Of a stretch of 64,000 nt of DNA, positions 46,615-55,184 are shown in pieces. Each line of letters opens with the position of its first letter. Positions within the stretch are counted from its first letter, which is position 1. The position numbers and the translations under genes were made by a program. Source of the DNA: Heyndrickxia sporothermodurans (GTDB lineage Bacteria > Bacillota > Bacilli > Bacillales > Bacillaceae_C); the NCBI GenBank assembly GCA_018333075.1, contig BORH01000016.1:1-64000 (forward strand), in the 5' to 3' direction. The notes beneath the pieces were generated by a model. That model saw only the letters and a program-made list of their open reading frames with translations, was not told where the DNA came from and searched no databases.

Positions 46615-46941
46615 CCTTTATATTACTGGACTTTCCCCTTACGTTTCTTGATTTCCAGCCCTTTTCCTCACTTGATAGTATTTCATTAATAAAATCACAT
46701 AAAGGATTTTTGTCATTCATCCACTATAAAGACAGGTACGGTTCATATGTTTCATTCCCTTTTTCAATTGGAAATGGCAAATGTATAATACTAGCTTCCT
46801 TTTAATTTTTTGAAACGGTAGAACCGTCCACTATCACCGAGTTCCAATCACAGTCGTACTTAGTGGATGGATTGATTTTACATTAAAAAATATATTCATA
46901 TAAGATAGAACAATAATATATTATATCAAAGGGGGAATCGT
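46615..46941. other. gene-free spacer
   Basis: No gene. A 19-base motif here (46808-46826) is the inverse of one at 35333-35350. Confidence 0.4.
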
Positions 46942-47439
46942 ATGAAGCAGCTCTATATAAAGCAAAAGGTATTCAGTCTAGGTGGAAAATTTACGATAAA
47001 GGATGAGCAGGAGAAGGATGTTTATTACGTGGAAGGGAGTTTTATGCAAATTCCCAAGACTTTCTCCATTTTAAATACTACAAGAGATGAAGTTGCGCAC
47101 ATTTCGAAAAAGGTGTTTAGCTTTTTGCCAAAGTTTTTTGTTGAGGTCAATGGTCGAGAGGTGTTAACGATTAAGAAGGAGTTTTCTTTCGTTAAAGCAC
47201 GCTATACGATTGATTCTGCTGGCATTGATGTACATGGTAATTGGTGGGATATGGATTTTCAGGTTTTACAGCATGGTGAACGGGTCGGTAAAGTGAGCAA
47301 GGAGTGGTTTACTTGGGGGGATGGCTACAAGGTGGAAATATTGAATGAAGAGATGGAAGCCATCATTATTGCGCTCGTTGTCGCAATTGATTGTGTGAAG
47401 GCTGACCATTCAGCTGCTTCCTCAGCAGCAACGACTTAA
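46942..47439 (+). CDS. LURP-one-related (YxjI-like) protein
   Basis: ATG follows AAAGGGGGAATCGT. The 165-aa protein has the tubby-like LURP-one beta-barrel pattern: LYIKQKVFSLGGKFTIKDE, YYVEGSFMQIPKTFSI, VAHISKKVFSFLPKFFV, and a hydrophobic C-terminal helix (EAIIIALVVAIDCVKA). Such proteins may bind membranes or phospholipids; function in bacteria is unclear. Confidence 0.85.
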   Translation: MKQLYIKQKVFSLGGKFTIKDEQEKDVYYVEGSFMQIPKTFSILNTTRDEVAHISKKVFSFLPKFFVEVNGREVLTIKKEFSFVKARYTIDSAGIDVHGNWWDMDFQVLQHGERVGKVSKEWFTWGDGYKVEILNEEMEAIIIALVVAIDCVKADHSAASSAATT

Positions 47440-47728
47440 TGTAGGGAATTTATATTAGTATTTTTAACTAATTTTTCTCTAAAAGGCTACTATTTTTAAA
47501 TACTATTTCATCAGAGGATTGCTTAAAGTAAAGGGATTCTTTTCCTCTATAGCGATTTTTCAATTTAATGAATACTTGGCAGATATTTTGAATTGTTAAA
47601 CATTAAGGTGTCAAAAAAAAGATGGACTTTATACCCATCCTTCTTTTATATTTATTTGCTAGAATATACAAGGAGTTTGCACTTTAATCGCCTAAAGTGA
47701 AATTGGATAATATAATGAGGGTGAAAAC
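47440..47728. other. spacer with weak terminator
   Basis: A hairpin agatgg...ccatcctt at about 47620-47647 may end the preceding transcript. No gene seen. Confidence 0.4.
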
Positions 47729-48805
47729 ATGGATATTCATACATTAAAAAATTGGGTTCTTTCTTTTAATTATATGAGCTTAATCATTATTGCAGCAGTT
47801 GTAATTGGAATGTTAATATTGCGATGGATTCTTCTTACGATTCTAAAAAGGCTTCCCAAACATCATGCTGCGCTGAGAAGCATTGTAAATTGGTTTACTT
47901 TTTATGGAACCCTGGTCTTTTTGCTCCTATACTTTTCAAAAGCAAAATGGATGTTTGCCAATATTTTTAAATTCGGAAAAGTGAATATAACACTATTCCT
48001 AATTATTGTAGCCGTTTTAATTATTTCTTTAGCTAGCCGACTTTCAAAAATTTCAACTAATGTTTTATTACCAGGTATATACAATCGGTACCATTTAGAT
48101 AAAGGCACAAGATATACGTTTGACCGAGTAGTGCATTATTCCATTATGATTATTGCGATTATTGTCAGCTTAACGACAGTGGGGATAAATCTGAGTGCCT
48201 TAACTATGTTTGCTAGCATCATCAGTGTTGGAATTGGGTTTGGACTGCAAAACATTGCTTCCAACTTTATCTCTGGGGTTATTATCTTGTTTGAACGGCC
48301 AATAAAAGTCGGGGATCGCGTTCTTATCGATAACATTATTGGAGACGTTGAAAAAATTAATATGCGGGCGACTATCATAAAAACCGGTAACAATGAACAT
48401 ATTATTGTACCGAATTCATACTTTTTAGGAGAAAAGGTCGTTAATCGTTCGTTTAGTGATCCAAGAATTCGATTATCGATTCCCCTAAATGTGGCATATG
48501 GAACCGATGTTGAAAAAGTAAGAGACATGCTCATGGAGATTGCAAGAGAGGAAAGCTTAGTTTCACCAGTAGTTTTATTGGATCCGGAACCATCTGTGAG
48601 TTTTGTAGGCTTTGGAGATTTCTGTCTTAATTTCGAATTATCGATAATGATATCTGATTATAATCAGCTTGGGACAATAAAAAGTAATATAAACTTTAGA
48701 ATAAATAAGCTATTTATGGAAAAGAAAATAGAAATTCCGTACCCACAACGGAATTTGCATATTAAAAGTACGGATAGAGAGATAGAGAAAAATCACACTT
48801 TTTAA
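47729..48805 (+). CDS. MscS-family mechanosensitive channel
   Basis: ATG follows GAGGGTGAAAAC. The 358-aa protein has about four membrane helices and the MscS pore helix SIISVGIGFGLQNIASNFIS (about 167-186), then FERPIKVGDRVLID and the beta-domain motif IIKTGNNEHIIVPNSYF. These channels open under hypo-osmotic shock. The C-terminal soluble vestibule is complete. Confidence 0.9.
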   Translation: MDIHTLKNWVLSFNYMSLIIIAAVVIGMLILRWILLTILKRLPKHHAALRSIVNWFTFYGTLVFLLLYFSKAKWMFANIFKFGKVNITLFLIIVAVLIISLASRLSKISTNVLLPGIYNRYHLDKGTRYTFDRVVHYSIMIIAIIVSLTTVGINLSALTMFASIISVGIGFGLQNIASNFISGVIILFERPIKVGDRVLIDNIIGDVEKINMRATIIKTGNNEHIIVPNSYFLGEKVVNRSFSDPRIRLSIPLNVAYGTDVEKVRDMLMEIAREESLVSPVVLLDPEPSVSFVGFGDFCLNFELSIMISDYNQLGTIKSNINFRINKLFMEKKIEIPYPQRNLHIKSTDREIEKNHTF

Positions 48806-49140
48806 TACACAAGACTATTACAGCTACTTTGAATGGTTTTTCTTCTTCACGTTTCTTATCATAAAACGCTGGTAATGGCCGATTCATTGAAATGGGTGAG
48901 GCAATCAGAAGAAAAAGCCAAAGAAAGAAATGGCGGCTTGATGGATTTTAAGAGCCCACCCCGTTCAAAATAGTATAAAAAAATGAAAAAGTATGCTCCT
49001 TTATGGTTTAGTTTAATCGCCTAAGGGGACATACTTTTTCTTATGAGAAAAAGTATGTCCCAATGTTTCTCTTCACCCACTGATAAACAAAAAAACAAAG
49101 GACATAATAAGTTTATATTTTATAGTGGGAGGATATTTTG
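48806..49140. other. spacer with terminator
   Basis: A strong hairpin at about 48985-49046 (arms aaaaagtatg and catacttttt) ends transcription between the channel and RNase J genes. Confidence 0.6.
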
Positions 49141-50814
49141 GTGAGTACAAATGAGAATATCTTATCTATCTTCGCCTTAGGTGGCTTGAATGAAATCGGG
49201 AAAAACATGTATGCAATCGAATATGCAGACGATATCGTGATTATCGATTGTGGCAACAAGTTTCCAGATGAAAGTTTATTAGGAATTGATTTGATTATTC
49301 CTGATATCACTTACTTAGTAGAAAATAAAGATAGGGTAAAGGCTTTAATTGTCACACATGGTCATGAAGATCATATCGGAGGGATTCCGTTCTTCTTGAA
49401 AAAATTAAATGTACCCGTTTATGCTACACGCTTCACACTAGGATTAATTGAAATCAAATTAAAAGAACATAAATTTTTAAGAGAAAGCAAACTTGTCGAA
49501 ATCAATGCAAATTCAAAATTGGAATTCGGAAAAATAAGTGTAGGCTTTTTCAAAGTAACTCATAGTATTCCTGATTGCTTGGGAATCGTTTTTCACACAC
49601 CAGAGGGGAATATTGTACATACCGGGGACTTTAAGTTTGATCTAACTCCTGAGCAAAGGGAAGAGCGATCGGATATTCATAAAATGGCTGAAATTGGTAA
49701 TGAAGGGGTCCTGCTTCTATTGTCCGAGAGTACAAATGCCGAACGTACTGGCTTGACCCCATCCGAACAAATGGTAGCGGATCATATGGAAGCAGCTTTC
49801 ATGAAAGCGGAACGAAAGATTATTATTTCTACCTTTGCATCCAATATTAGTCGTGTGCAACAGGTCGTAAATGCTGCGGAAAAAACAAATCGAAAACTTG
49901 CGTTGCTTGGAAGAAGTATGGTGAATGTTGTAGGGGTCGCTATAGAACGGGGGTATTTAACAGTTCCTGATGGAATGTTAATCGATCAAAATGAAATCAA
50001 TGAACTGCCTCCTGAAAAGGTAGCTATTTTATGTACGGGGAGCCAAGGAGAACCCTTGGCTGTACTTGCCCGCTTGTCGACTGGAAACTTCCGAGGTGTC
50101 GAAGTTTTACCTCAAGATACGGTTATTCTTGCAGCAGGTCCGATACCTGGGAATGAAAGAAATGTAACAAGTATTGTAGACAATTTTTATGCCATAGGAG
50201 CCAAGGTGATTTATGGAACAGGAAGTTCATCCGGCATGCACGTTTCCGGTCATGGTTATCAAGAGGATTTAAAACTAATGCTTACCTTAATGAAACCAAA
50301 ATATTTTATTCCGATTCACGGTGAACTTAGAATGCTGCACCATCATCGTTTATTAGCTGAATCCGTTGGAGTAGAACAAGGAAACACATTTATTATTAAT
50401 AATGGCGATGTTGTTGATATTGAACATGGAGTTGCGCGCCAGACCCGCCATATACCTGTTGGGAACACTTACATAGACGGTGGCGATGTGGGTAATGTAG
50501 GGGAATTTGTGTTACGAGACCGTAAACAGTTTTCAGAGGATGGAATGCTTATCATTGTTATAACGATAAGCAAAGCAGAAGGAAAACCGCTTGCTGAACC
50601 GGAAATGATTTCCCGTGGATTTACGGACGGTGATTTCTCAGAACTCCGAAAAAATGTTAATCAACTGACTACAAAAACGGTGAATGAGCTGCAAGAAGAA
50701 AATCGAAACGAACGGAAGGTAATGAAAAGAGAAATAAAAAAATCCATTCAGCAACATGTGTTTAATGAAATGAAGAAAAAGCCGATGGTTGTTCCTATAA
50801 TAATTGAAATTTAA
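49141..50814 (+). CDS. rnj: ribonuclease J
   Basis: I chose GTG at 49141, 8 bases after GGAGG. The 557-aa protein is full length for RNase J. It has the beta-lactamase fold with zinc motif THGHEDHIGG (about 73-82), the beta-CASP stretch (SESTNAERTG, IISTFASNISRVQQ), IHGELRMLHHH near 400 and the C-terminal domain. RNase J works as 5' exonuclease and endonuclease in mRNA turnover and rRNA maturation. J1 and J2 cannot be told apart by eye. It stands alone. Confidence 0.9.
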   Translation: MSTNENILSIFALGGLNEIGKNMYAIEYADDIVIIDCGNKFPDESLLGIDLIIPDITYLVENKDRVKALIVTHGHEDHIGGIPFFLKKLNVPVYATRFTLGLIEIKLKEHKFLRESKLVEINANSKLEFGKISVGFFKVTHSIPDCLGIVFHTPEGNIVHTGDFKFDLTPEQREERSDIHKMAEIGNEGVLLLLSESTNAERTGLTPSEQMVADHMEAAFMKAERKIIISTFASNISRVQQVVNAAEKTNRKLALLGRSMVNVVGVAIERGYLTVPDGMLIDQNEINELPPEKVAILCTGSQGEPLAVLARLSTGNFRGVEVLPQDTVILAAGPIPGNERNVTSIVDNFYAIGAKVIYGTGSSSGMHVSGHGYQEDLKLMLTLMKPKYFIPIHGELRMLHHHRLLAESVGVEQGNTFIINNGDVVDIEHGVARQTRHIPVGNTYIDGGDVGNVGEFVLRDRKQFSEDGMLIIVITISKAEGKPLAEPEMISRGFTDGDFSELRKNVNQLTTKTVNELQEENRNERKVMKREIKKSIQQHVFNEMKKKPMVVPIIIEI

Positions 50815-50887
50815 AGTGAATAGAAGTGCTTTTTCCCTAACAATCGGTATCAATTAAAATCAGCGCTTTAGGAAGAATCCCCATCAT

Positions 50888-50934
50888 GAACTGCCTCCCA
50901 AAAGTTAGAGCGAAATCTAACTTTTGAGGGGCAC
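50888..50934 (+). terminator. terminator of the RNase J gene
   Basis: Arms gcctcccaaaagttaga and tctaacttttgaggggc close a 6-nt loop. Confidence 0.8.
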
Positions 50935-51028
50935 CTTTTCACAGGTGGTGTTTAAATGAATTCTCAATTAGGAAGCAATAGAATCTGAAGTGGGTCCACC
51001 ACTGCTCGAAAGAATATCCTCCAACGAT

Positions 51029-51118
51029 ATGGCGAACTTTTTACAGGGGAAGGGATTCAATCCTAAAGTTGAGCTACTTAATCCTTCAGTTTATGCAATC
51101 CTTATTAAAAAAGAATAA
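51029..51118 (+). pseudogene. short protein tail at the start of the sulfur island
   Basis: A 29-aa frame reads MANFLQGKGFNPKVELLNPS and ends AILIKKE, like the C-terminal strand of a small sulfur-carrier or similar protein. No ribosome site and no upstream coding. Probably a remnant. Confidence 0.3.
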
Positions 51119-51140
51119 AATGTTTTAAGGAGAATCAGGA

Positions 51141-51524
51141 ATGTTTGAATACTCAGTTGAAACCCACTATACCATAGACGAAGCAGTTAATAGAATAGAA
51201 GAAAGTCTAAAGGATGAAAAGTTTGGAGTTTTATGGGAATTTGATATTAATGAAAAACTCCAAGAAAAAGGTTTGGATTTTCAAAGGGAATTTAAGGTAC
51301 TTGAAGTATGTAATCCACAAGAAGCCTACAGGGTTTTAAGTAAAAATAATTTGGCAGGATACTTTTTACCATGTAAAATCGTTGTTTATGAGGAAAATGG
51401 ACAAACAATAATAGGTATGCCAAGACCTACATCACTCATTCATTTGCTTCATGATGAAAATTTACAGATGTTAGCAAAGGACATCGAAGAGAGACTAATC
51501 ATATGTATCGATAAGGCCAAATAA
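51141..51524 (+). CDS. DUF302 family protein
   Basis: ATG follows AAGGAGAATCAGGA. The 127-aa protein has the DUF302 pattern: EYSVETHYTIDEAVNRIEES, GVLWEFDINEKLQEKG, VLEVCNPQEAYRVL with a conserved Cys, and LPCKIVVYEENGQTIIG. DUF302 proteins are often found beside sulfur-oxidising and persulfide genes, as here. Its job is unknown. It precedes the first CstR-type operator. Confidence 0.88.
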   Translation: MFEYSVETHYTIDEAVNRIEESLKDEKFGVLWEFDINEKLQEKGLDFQREFKVLEVCNPQEAYRVLSKNNLAGYFLPCKIVVYEENGQTIIGMPRPTSLIHLLHDENLQMLAKDIEERLIICIDKAK

Positions 51525-51566
51525 ATAAGACCGTTTATAGAGTTTAAAAAAAATTATATATTTTAG

Positions 51567-51595
51567 TTGACATTATACCTATAGGGGTATATTAT
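51567..51595 (+). promoter_or_regulatory. promoter with CstR-type operator 1
   Basis: TTGACA (51567-51572) and TATTAT (51590-51595) with 17-bp spacing enclose the palindrome atacctataggggtat (51575-51590). CstR and CsoR proteins bind such G-tract palindromes. Placement between -35 and -10 fits repression relieved by persulfides. Confidence 0.82.
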
Positions 51596-51638
51596 AAAGC
51601 TTGTCAGTGATTTTCCTTTTCTTAAAGGAGGTAGATAA

Positions 51639-52019
51639 ATGATCTTTTTGATTATTATTGCAGCAATCGTAGTGGTTCTTTTATCTCTAACATATAAAAG
51701 ATATTACCCAGTCAGTGATGTAGATTCTGTTTTAATTGAAGATGTTTGTGATAAGATAAATGTTATAGATATTAGAGATTACAATATATCATATAATCAT
51801 CCAATCGATGGCTCAATGAATATACCTGTAGCTTATTTAAAAAGGTTTATCAATGAAATACCTAATAATGACCTTCATATAGTAGTATCTAATCTACTTG
51901 AAAGAAATGTAGGAGTTCGTTTATTACGTCAATTTGGATATAATGTTATAGGATATACCATTTTAGATCCAAAAGAAAAAAATAAGGATATTAGAAGTCT
52001 TTGTTGTAAAGGAGGGTAA
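51639..52019 (+). CDS. membrane-anchored rhodanese-like protein without active Cys
   Basis: ATG follows AAAGGAGGTAG. The 126-aa product has an N-terminal membrane helix (IFLIIIAAIVVVLLSLTY) and a rhodanese fold: VIDIRDYNISYNHPIDGSMN and IPVAYLKRFI. The active-site loop reads HIVVSNLLERN, so the catalytic Cys is Ser and the loop differs. It ends with a Cys pair (SLCCKGG). It directly precedes cstR, 3 bases apart. It may hold sulfur via the tail Cys pair; that is a guess. Confidence 0.75.
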   Translation: MIFLIIIAAIVVVLLSLTYKRYYPVSDVDSVLIEDVCDKINVIDIRDYNISYNHPIDGSMNIPVAYLKRFINEIPNNDLHIVVSNLLERNVGVRLLRQFGYNVIGYTILDPKEKNKDIRSLCCKGG

Positions 52020-52022
52020 TCC

Positions 52023-52286
52023 ATGCATTATGATGATCAAATGAAAAATCGTGTAAAACGTATAGAAGGACAATTAAGAGGAATTCTTCGAATGATGGAA
52101 GAAAACAAGGATTGTAAAGAAGTGATAACACAACTTTCAGCAACGAGAACGGCTATTGATCGTACAATTGGTGTTGTTGTTAGCTCCAATTTAGTAGAAT
52201 GTGTGCAGAAAGCTAATGAAACAGGAGAAAGAAGTACGGAGGAATTAGTAAAAGAGGCTGTTAACCTACTTGTTAAAAGTAGATAA
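52023..52286 (+). CDS. cstR: CstR-type persulfide-sensing repressor
   Basis: The 87-aa protein is a CsoR/RcnR-family helical repressor. Cys31 (NKDCKEV) and Cys60 (LVECVQ) are kept at the CstR positions, while the His of copper-sensing CsoR after Cys60 is Val61. In CstR these two Cys form polysulfide links when cells meet sulfane sulfur, releasing DNA. Five matching palindromes lie in this island, one ahead of its own transcript. ATG follows AAAGGAGGGTAATCC. Confidence 0.92.
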   Translation: MHYDDQMKNRVKRIEGQLRGILRMMEENKDCKEVITQLSATRTAIDRTIGVVVSSNLVECVQKANETGERSTEELVKEAVNLLVKSR

Positions 52287-52294
52287 AAAATAGG

Positions 52295-52341
52295 TTGACA
52301 CCCTATTTTATTTTCAATAAGATAATACCCATAGGGGTAAT
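52295..52341 (+). promoter_or_regulatory. promoter with CstR-type operator 2
   Basis: TTGACA (52295-52300) lies ahead of the palindrome atacccataggggtaa (52325-52340), which overlaps the start region of the first tusA transcript. Confidence 0.8.
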
Positions 52342-52358
52342 GTGTAGGAGGAATATAA

Positions 52359-52586
52359 ATGAATTCAGATAAAATTTTAGATGCAAAAGGATTAGCATGT
52401 CCAATGCCAATCGTTAAAACAAAAAAAGCAATCAATGAACTTGAGTCAGGTCAAATTTTAGAAGTTCATACAACAGATAAGGGTGCAAAAAATGATTTAA
52501 GTGCTTGGGCTAAATCAGGCGGCCATGAATTAATACATTTTGAAGAAGAAAATAATGTATTAAAGTTTTGGATTAAAAAGGTTTAA
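52359..52586 (+). CDS. TusA-family sulfur carrier
   Basis: ATG follows AGGAGGAATATAA. The 75-aa protein has the TusA signature AKGLACPMPIVKTKKAI with the persulfide Cys14, and the usual beta-alpha-beta layout. TusA proteins pass sulfane sulfur between rhodaneses and DsrE proteins. Sister copies are at 53904 (fused) and 56404. Confidence 0.9.
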   Translation: MNSDKILDAKGLACPMPIVKTKKAINELESGQILEVHTTDKGAKNDLSAWAKSGGHELIHFEEENNVLKFWIKKV

Positions 52587-52604
52587 ATTTTTTTAGCTAC
52601 CAAA

Positions 52605-52620
52605 ATACCTATACAGGTAT
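52605..52620 (+). promoter_or_regulatory. CstR-type operator 3
   Basis: The palindrome atacctatacaggtat sits 28 bases ahead of the DsrE-like gene. Confidence 0.75.
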
Positions 52621-52647
52621 AGGTTATTACAATACAGGAGGTTTCCA

Positions 52648-53127
52648 ATGGGAGATACGAAAAAAACAACAATCGTTTTATTTAGCGGTGATTATGATAA
52701 GGCGATGGCAGCGTACATTATTGCAAATGGTGCAGCTGCTTATGATCATGAAGTAACTATTTTTCATACATTTTGGGGTCTAAATGCGTTACGCCAAGAG
52801 ACAAATATTCCATTAAAAAAAGGATTTATGGAAAAGATGTTTGGAAAGATGATGCCTAGAGGTGCAGACAAAATGGGCCTTTCAAAAATGAACTTTGCAG
52901 GTTTTGGTCCTAAAATGATTAAAGAGGTAATTAAAAAGCACAATGCGATGACCTTGCCGCAGCTTATTGAAATGGCACAGGAACAAGATGTAAAATTAGT
53001 CGCTTGTACAATGACAATGGATCTTCTTGGTCTTCAAAAGGAAGAGCTATTAGATAACATTGAATATGCAGGTGTTGCAGCTTATTTAGCAGATGCGCAG
53101 GATGGTAATGTAAACTTATTCATTTAA
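52648..53127 (+). CDS. DsrE/DsrF/DrsH-family (DsrE2) protein
   Basis: ATG follows ACAGGAGG. The 159-aa protein has the DsrE2 pattern: TTIVLFSGDYDKAMAAYIIA (about 7-26), EVTIFHTFWGLNALR, PQLIEMAQEQDVKLVACTMT with the conserved Cys, and MDLLGLQKEEL. These proteins bind and hand over sulfane sulfur with TusA. It leads a run with two rhodaneses. Confidence 0.9.
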   Translation: MGDTKKTTIVLFSGDYDKAMAAYIIANGAAAYDHEVTIFHTFWGLNALRQETNIPLKKGFMEKMFGKMMPRGADKMGLSKMNFAGFGPKMIKEVIKKHNAMTLPQLIEMAQEQDVKLVACTMTMDLLGLQKEELLDNIEYAGVAAYLADAQDGNVNLFI

Positions 53128-53169
53128 TAAAAGGGAGAATACGTTTTTCCTTTGAGGGAGGTTTTGTAT

Positions 53170-53529
53170 TTGGAATATCTAAAATATATTATTATTGCCC
53201 TTATTGTTCTTTTTTTCATCAGAAGTATGTTTCCAACTAAGGGTGTGAGAAATATAACATCTGCACAACTAAAAAATGAATTAAAGGATAAGAATAAACA
53301 ATTTGTGGATGTTCGAACACCTGGTGAGTATAAGGGTAACCATATTAGACCATTTATGAATATCCCTTTACATCAGTTAGAGCAAAAAATAAATCAGCTC
53401 TCTAAAGATAAAGAGATTGTGGTTATCTGCCAGAGCGGGTTGAGAAGTAATAAGGCATGTAAGTTATTAAAAAAGCAAGGATTTAAACAAGTGACCAATG
53501 TAAAAGGCGGCATGAGTGCTTGGTCTTAA
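53170..53529 (+). CDS. membrane-anchored rhodanese
   Basis: I chose TTG at 53170, 8 bases after GGGAGG. The 119-aa product has a membrane helix (YIIIALIVLFFIRSMF) and a rhodanese domain with active loop CQSGLRS and the end KGGMSAWS. It moves sulfane sulfur at the inner face of the membrane. Confidence 0.87.
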   Translation: MEYLKYIIIALIVLFFIRSMFPTKGVRNITSAQLKNELKDKNKQFVDVRTPGEYKGNHIRPFMNIPLHQLEQKINQLSKDKEIVVICQSGLRSNKACKLLKKQGFKQVTNVKGGMSAWS

Positions 53530-53553
53530 AAAATTCTTTAGGAGGAATATAAA

Positions 53554-53850
53554 ATGAAAGAAATTACACCAAAAGAAGTAGAAATATTCATTCAAGAAGG
53601 TAAAAAGCTAAACATCATTGATGTTCGTGAAGTGGATGAAGTAGAAGCAGGGAAAATTCCAGGAGCTGTTAACATTCCCTTAGGAACCATTGAATCTCGT
53701 ATAAATGAATTAGATAAGTCAGCTGAATATATCATGGTATGCCGTTCAGGTGGCAGAAGTGGCCGTGCAACGGAGGTTTTAAAAGGTGAAGGATTTAATG
53801 TTATGAATATGAGTGGTGGAATGCTTGCTTGGGAAGGCGAAGTGGAATAA
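53554..53850 (+). CDS. rhodanese
   Basis: ATG follows TAGGAGGAATATAAA. The 98-aa soluble single-domain rhodanese has NIIDVREVDEVEAGKIPGAV, active loop CRSGGRS and the end SGGMLAWEGE. Sulfur transferase acting with TusA and the persulfide dioxygenase. Confidence 0.9.
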   Translation: MKEITPKEVEIFIQEGKKLNIIDVREVDEVEAGKIPGAVNIPLGTIESRINELDKSAEYIMVCRSGGRSGRATEVLKGEGFNVMNMSGGMLAWEGEVE

Positions 53851-53869
53851 TTTTTTTGAGTATATATAT

Positions 53870-53885
53870 ATACCCTATAAGGTAT
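53870..53885 (+). promoter_or_regulatory. CstR-type operator 4
   Basis: The palindrome ataccctataaggtat lies 18 bases ahead of the TusA-rhodanese start. Confidence 0.75.
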
Positions 53886-53903
53886 AAAACTAGGAGGCTC
53901 AAC

Positions 53904-54479
53904 ATGGAAAGTATAAAGGTAAACGTAATTTTAGACGCAAAAGGATTAGCTTGTCCAATGCCGATTGTGAAAACCAAAAAGGCAATGAACAGCCTTGAGG
54001 CAGGGAAAGTAATCGAAGTTCAAGCTACAGATAAAGGTTCCAGAGCCGATATTCAAGCATGGGCGCAGAGTACGGGTCACCAATATTTGGGAACGCTAGA
54101 AGACGGTGATATTTTAAAGCATTACTTACGAAAATCCTCAGGTGAAGAGGTAAATGAGAAAAAACACCCTCATGTGATTAGTAATGAGGATCTTGAAGTG
54201 AAGATTCATGCAAATGAAGATATTGTGTTACTCGATGTGAGAGAATCTGCAGAATATGTATTTAATCATATTCCAAATGCAATTTCGATTCCTTTAGGTG
54301 AATTAGAAGAGAGAATTAATCAATTAAATAAGGATGATGAGATTTACATTATATGTCGCACTGGAAATCGTAGTGATCTTGCAGCACAAAAATTATCTAA
54401 AAAAGGATTTACTAATGTTGTAAATGTCGTTCCGGGCATGAGTCAATGGTCTGGAAAAACGAGCAATATCAATGGTTAA
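53904..54479 (+). CDS. TusA-rhodanese fusion
   Basis: I chose ATG at 53904 after TAGGAGGCTCAAC. The 191-aa protein joins a TusA domain (AKGLACPMPIVKTKKAM, residues 1-75) to a rhodanese domain (about 90-188) with active loop CRTGNRS and PGMSQWSG. The fusion lets one chain load and pass sulfane sulfur. It is co-directional with the following glutaredoxin-like and DsrE-like genes. Confidence 0.9.
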   Translation: MESIKVNVILDAKGLACPMPIVKTKKAMNSLEAGKVIEVQATDKGSRADIQAWAQSTGHQYLGTLEDGDILKHYLRKSSGEEVNEKKHPHVISNEDLEVKIHANEDIVLLDVRESAEYVFNHIPNAISIPLGELEERINQLNKDDEIYIICRTGNRSDLAAQKLSKKGFTNVVNVVPGMSQWSGKTSNING

Positions 54480-54491
54480 GGAGGAAAAATA

Positions 54492-54725
54492 ATGAGTTCA
54501 GTAATGGTTTATACAACAACATGATGCCCTTATTGTGTAATGCTCAAGAATTTCTTAACAGAACAAAATATATCTTTTAAAGAAATGAATGTAGAAACAA
54601 ACCCTGAGATTATGAATCAACTTGTAAGAACGACTGGACAGATGGGGGTTCCACAATCAGAAATAAATGGTGAATGGATTGTGGGCTTTGATCCCAACAG
54701 TATTATGAATGCACTTAAAAATTAG
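54492..54725 (+). pseudogene. glutaredoxin-like gene with in-frame TGA before CPYC
   Basis: ATG at 54492 follows TTAAGGAGG and opens MSSVMVYTTT, then TGA at 54522-54524, then CPYCVMLKNFLTEQNI and on to a normal stop. Everything is in one frame of 78 codons. The codon before CPYC in such proteins is usually Trp (TGG), so one G-to-A change explains the stop. The rest, including GQMGVPQSEINGEWIVGF, is intact. It may be a recent null, TGA read-through, or selenocysteine; the last is unlikely without a hairpin, and I see none. Confidence 0.8.
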
Positions 54726-54737
54726 GAGGAAATGAAC

Positions 54738-55133
54738 ATGAGTAAAAAAGTAGCAATTATTGCAAGTAATGGTGGATTATTTGATGCATATAAGGTTTTC
54801 AATATCGCAACAGCGGCAGCAGCCACAGATCAAGAAGTAGCTATTTTCTTCACATTCGAAGGACTAAATCTAATTCATAAAGAAGCCTATCAACAACTTC
54901 CAATGCCAGAAGGTAAAGAGCATTTTGCCGAAGGTTTTGCCAAAGCAAATGTACCTGCTATTCCTGAGTTGGTTGCTATGGCACAAGAAATGGGTGTTAC
55001 ATTTATTGGGTGTCAAATGACGATGGATGTGATGGGGCTAGGAAAAGAAGCTTTTATTGATGGCATAGAAGTAGGCGGAGCTGTAACATTTTTAGAGTTT
55101 GCGAAAGATGCAGACGTGACATTGACATTTTAA
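54738..55133 (+). CDS. DsrE-family protein
   Basis: ATG at 54738, 8 bases after GGAGG, is preferred to one two codons earlier. The 131-aa protein resembles DsrE2: VAIIASNGGLFDAYKVF, EVAIFFTFEGLNLIHK, PELVAMAQEMGVTFIGCQMT with the conserved Cys, and MDVMGLGKEAF. It is shorter than the other copy at 52648. Sulfane-sulfur carrier by family. Confidence 0.88.
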   Translation: MSKKVAIIASNGGLFDAYKVFNIATAAAATDQEVAIFFTFEGLNLIHKEAYQQLPMPEGKEHFAEGFAKANVPAIPELVAMAQEMGVTFIGCQMTMDVMGLGKEAFIDGIEVGGAVTFLEFAKDADVTLTF

Positions 55134-55160
55134 TCAAAACATCTTTTTTTAAATTCAAAT

Positions 55161-55176
55161 ATACCATAGGGGGTAA
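55161..55176 (+). promoter_or_regulatory. CstR-type operator 5
   Basis: The motif ataccatagggggta lies 10 bases ahead of the dioxygenase start and overlaps its ribosome-site region. Confidence 0.7.
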
Positions 55177-55184
55177 AAACAAAA

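Noticed and set aside
54522-54565. Bacterial selenocysteine insertion hairpin after the TGA of the glutaredoxin-like gene
   Set aside because: I looked for a stem-loop within about 40 nt of the TGA and saw none with a convincing stem, so selenocysteine is not called.
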